5,599 nt of DNA from positions 1-5,599 of the forward strand of contig JAITBM010000093.1 in assembly GCA_031283565.1 (NCBI GenBank). The letters are read 5' to 3'. A program made the translations under genes and the position numbers. The stretch comes from Rickettsiales bacterium. Lineage in GTDB: Bacteria; Pseudomonadota; Alphaproteobacteria; Rs-D84. A model generated the notes under the pieces. It was given only the letters and a program-made list of their open reading frames with translations, was not told where the DNA came from and searched no databases. How positions within the stretch are numbered: position 1 is the first letter of the stretch; every line of letters begins with the position of its first letter. Shown piece by piece: positions 5,088-5,599 of the stretch.

Positions 5088-5139
5088 GGGACAATTCGAT
5101 AAGCAACGCATTGGAACAATCCCGATTAAGCCCGATAAA

Positions 5140-5599
5140 TTAAAGCGCGGCTTCGCAATTTTTGGCGTTTTCGGCGTCCGCATTCAGTTTTGAAAGGGAT
5201 GCGGCGCCAAGCGCCAGCGATGTCCCGCTTGCCACTGTTGCCACGCCGGCTGATATATTTGCGGCAAGGTTCAGCCCTTTGGTATCAACCGCTTTCTTGG
5301 ACTCCGCGTTCCCGGCACTCGATGGATTCTGGGTCCCCGCATTTTTTTCCTTGGTCACTGCCATTGCCGAAGTGATAGTCCCGGTCAGCGCCGCCACGCC
5401 GCCCACTGCGGATGCGACAGTCGACACGGTCATCAGTTTTTTTATGGATTCTATATTCGCGACATTGAATTTTTTGCAGTTTGCGAGAATATTGCTTATT
5501 TTTGAATATTCGGGATCCGTTTCGGCTGTGCCCTCCATCCGCATTTTCAGCTGGATATTTTCCAAACTTTTAAGCTCTTCGTTGCAACTGTTCATCTTG
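5140..5599 (-). CDS. Unrecognised protein with two Ala/Gly/Ser-rich hydrophobic segments (5' end probably outside the window)
   Basis: The frame reads leftward from the window edge to TAA at 5142-5140. An ATG at 5595-5593 would give 151 residues, but the frame is still open at the edge and no ribosome binding site can be judged, so the protein may be longer and this its C-terminal part. Counting from that ATG: a polar helical region with cysteines at 4 and 40 (1-50), a hydrophobic stretch (about 54-80, TVSTVASAVGGVAALTGTIT), a Ser/Asn/Lys-rich linker (82-106), a second small-residue-rich stretch (about 108-134) and a C-terminal tail with a third cysteine, NCEAAL. The two stretches resemble a membrane hairpin with glycine-zipper spacing. 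I recall similar proteins, often secreted and with paralogues, in uncultured gut Alphaproteobacteria; this is unverified. Function unknown. Confidence 0.75.
   Translation of the reverse strand, partial: KMNSCNEELKSLENIQLKMRMEGTAETDPEYSKISNILANCKKFNVANIESIKKLMTVSTVASAVGGVAALTGTITSAMAVTKEKNAGTQNPSSAGNAESKKAVDTKGLNLAANISAGVATVASGTSLALGAASLSKLNADAENAKNCEAAL

Larger units (their letters stand above)
4468..5139. other. Long gene-poor stretch; possible remains of a decayed minus-strand gene
   Basis: Between the convergent ends of the glycosyltransferase and the right-edge gene I find no frame with both a good start and a ribosome binding site. On the minus strand, however, some fragments read like ordinary protein: a frame ending at TAG 4705-4703 containing NYLYFFIGSIGIELLIADSE, the same frame continuing after that stop as FGGFNAQAGDGRDFLNRIF to about 4620, and a shifted frame from 4589 containing MIFVRFMPIGAALGILRHHF. 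This pattern suits a gene broken by a stop and a frameshift, but composition alone could also produce it. No family is recognised. Several hairpins lie here, and no tRNA or known small RNA was found. Confidence 0.35.

Noticed and set aside
4703..5119. 138-residue minus-strand frame as an intact gene
   Set aside because: It begins only at a TTG, its first half is Arg/Pro-rich as in out-of-frame GC-rich DNA, and it crosses the strong hairpin. I kept it only as possible gene remains.
4468..5139. tRNA, 6S, SRP or RNase P RNA in the long gap
   Set aside because: I found no T-loop consensus and no conserved core motifs of these RNAs on either strand by eye.

Overview
The window looks like chromosomal DNA from a bacterium of moderately high GC. 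The protein families and the small serine/alanine/glycine-rich protein at the right edge recall uncultured, gut-associated Alphaproteobacteria. That placement rests on remembered family resemblance, not a search, and is only a weak inference. There are no rRNA or tRNA genes, no CRISPR array, no transposase and no phage gene.

Layout, left to right: (1) the 5' part of an unrecognised gene on the minus strand (1-138), divergent from (2) a multi-pass membrane protein of unknown function on the plus strand (183-1199); only 44 bp separate them. (3) A complete but divergent phosphoglycerate kinase gene, pgk (1294-2469, plus), with a clear Shine-Dalgarno sequence. (4) A 432-bp gene-free stretch (2470-2901). 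It opens one base after the pgk stop with a 162-bp element bounded by 27-bp near-perfect inverted repeats and centred on a symmetrical hairpin with T-runs on both strands. This resembles a MITE or Correia-type element that now supplies the pgk terminator. The stretch continues with a hairpin-prone repeat-like segment, a second terminator-like hairpin and a likely promoter for the next gene. (5) A GT4-type glycosyltransferase with an extra N-terminal module (2902-4410, plus), visibly more AT-rich than its left neighbours. (6) A 729-bp stretch without a convincing gene (4411-5139), holding several hairpins and disconnected minus-strand reading frames that may be the remains of a decayed gene. 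(7) The C-terminal part, or possibly nearly all, of a minus-strand protein with two Ala/Gly/Ser-rich hydrophobic segments (5140 to the right edge), convergent with the glycosyltransferase.

The genes do not form one obvious operon. pgk serves central carbon metabolism and stands alone, without gap, fba or pyk beside it. The glycosyltransferase probably works on a cell-surface glycan. The membrane protein and the right-edge protein are unassigned. The most unusual part is the intergenic architecture, above all the inverted-repeat element behind pgk. No complete new multi-gene system can be supported from the sequence.
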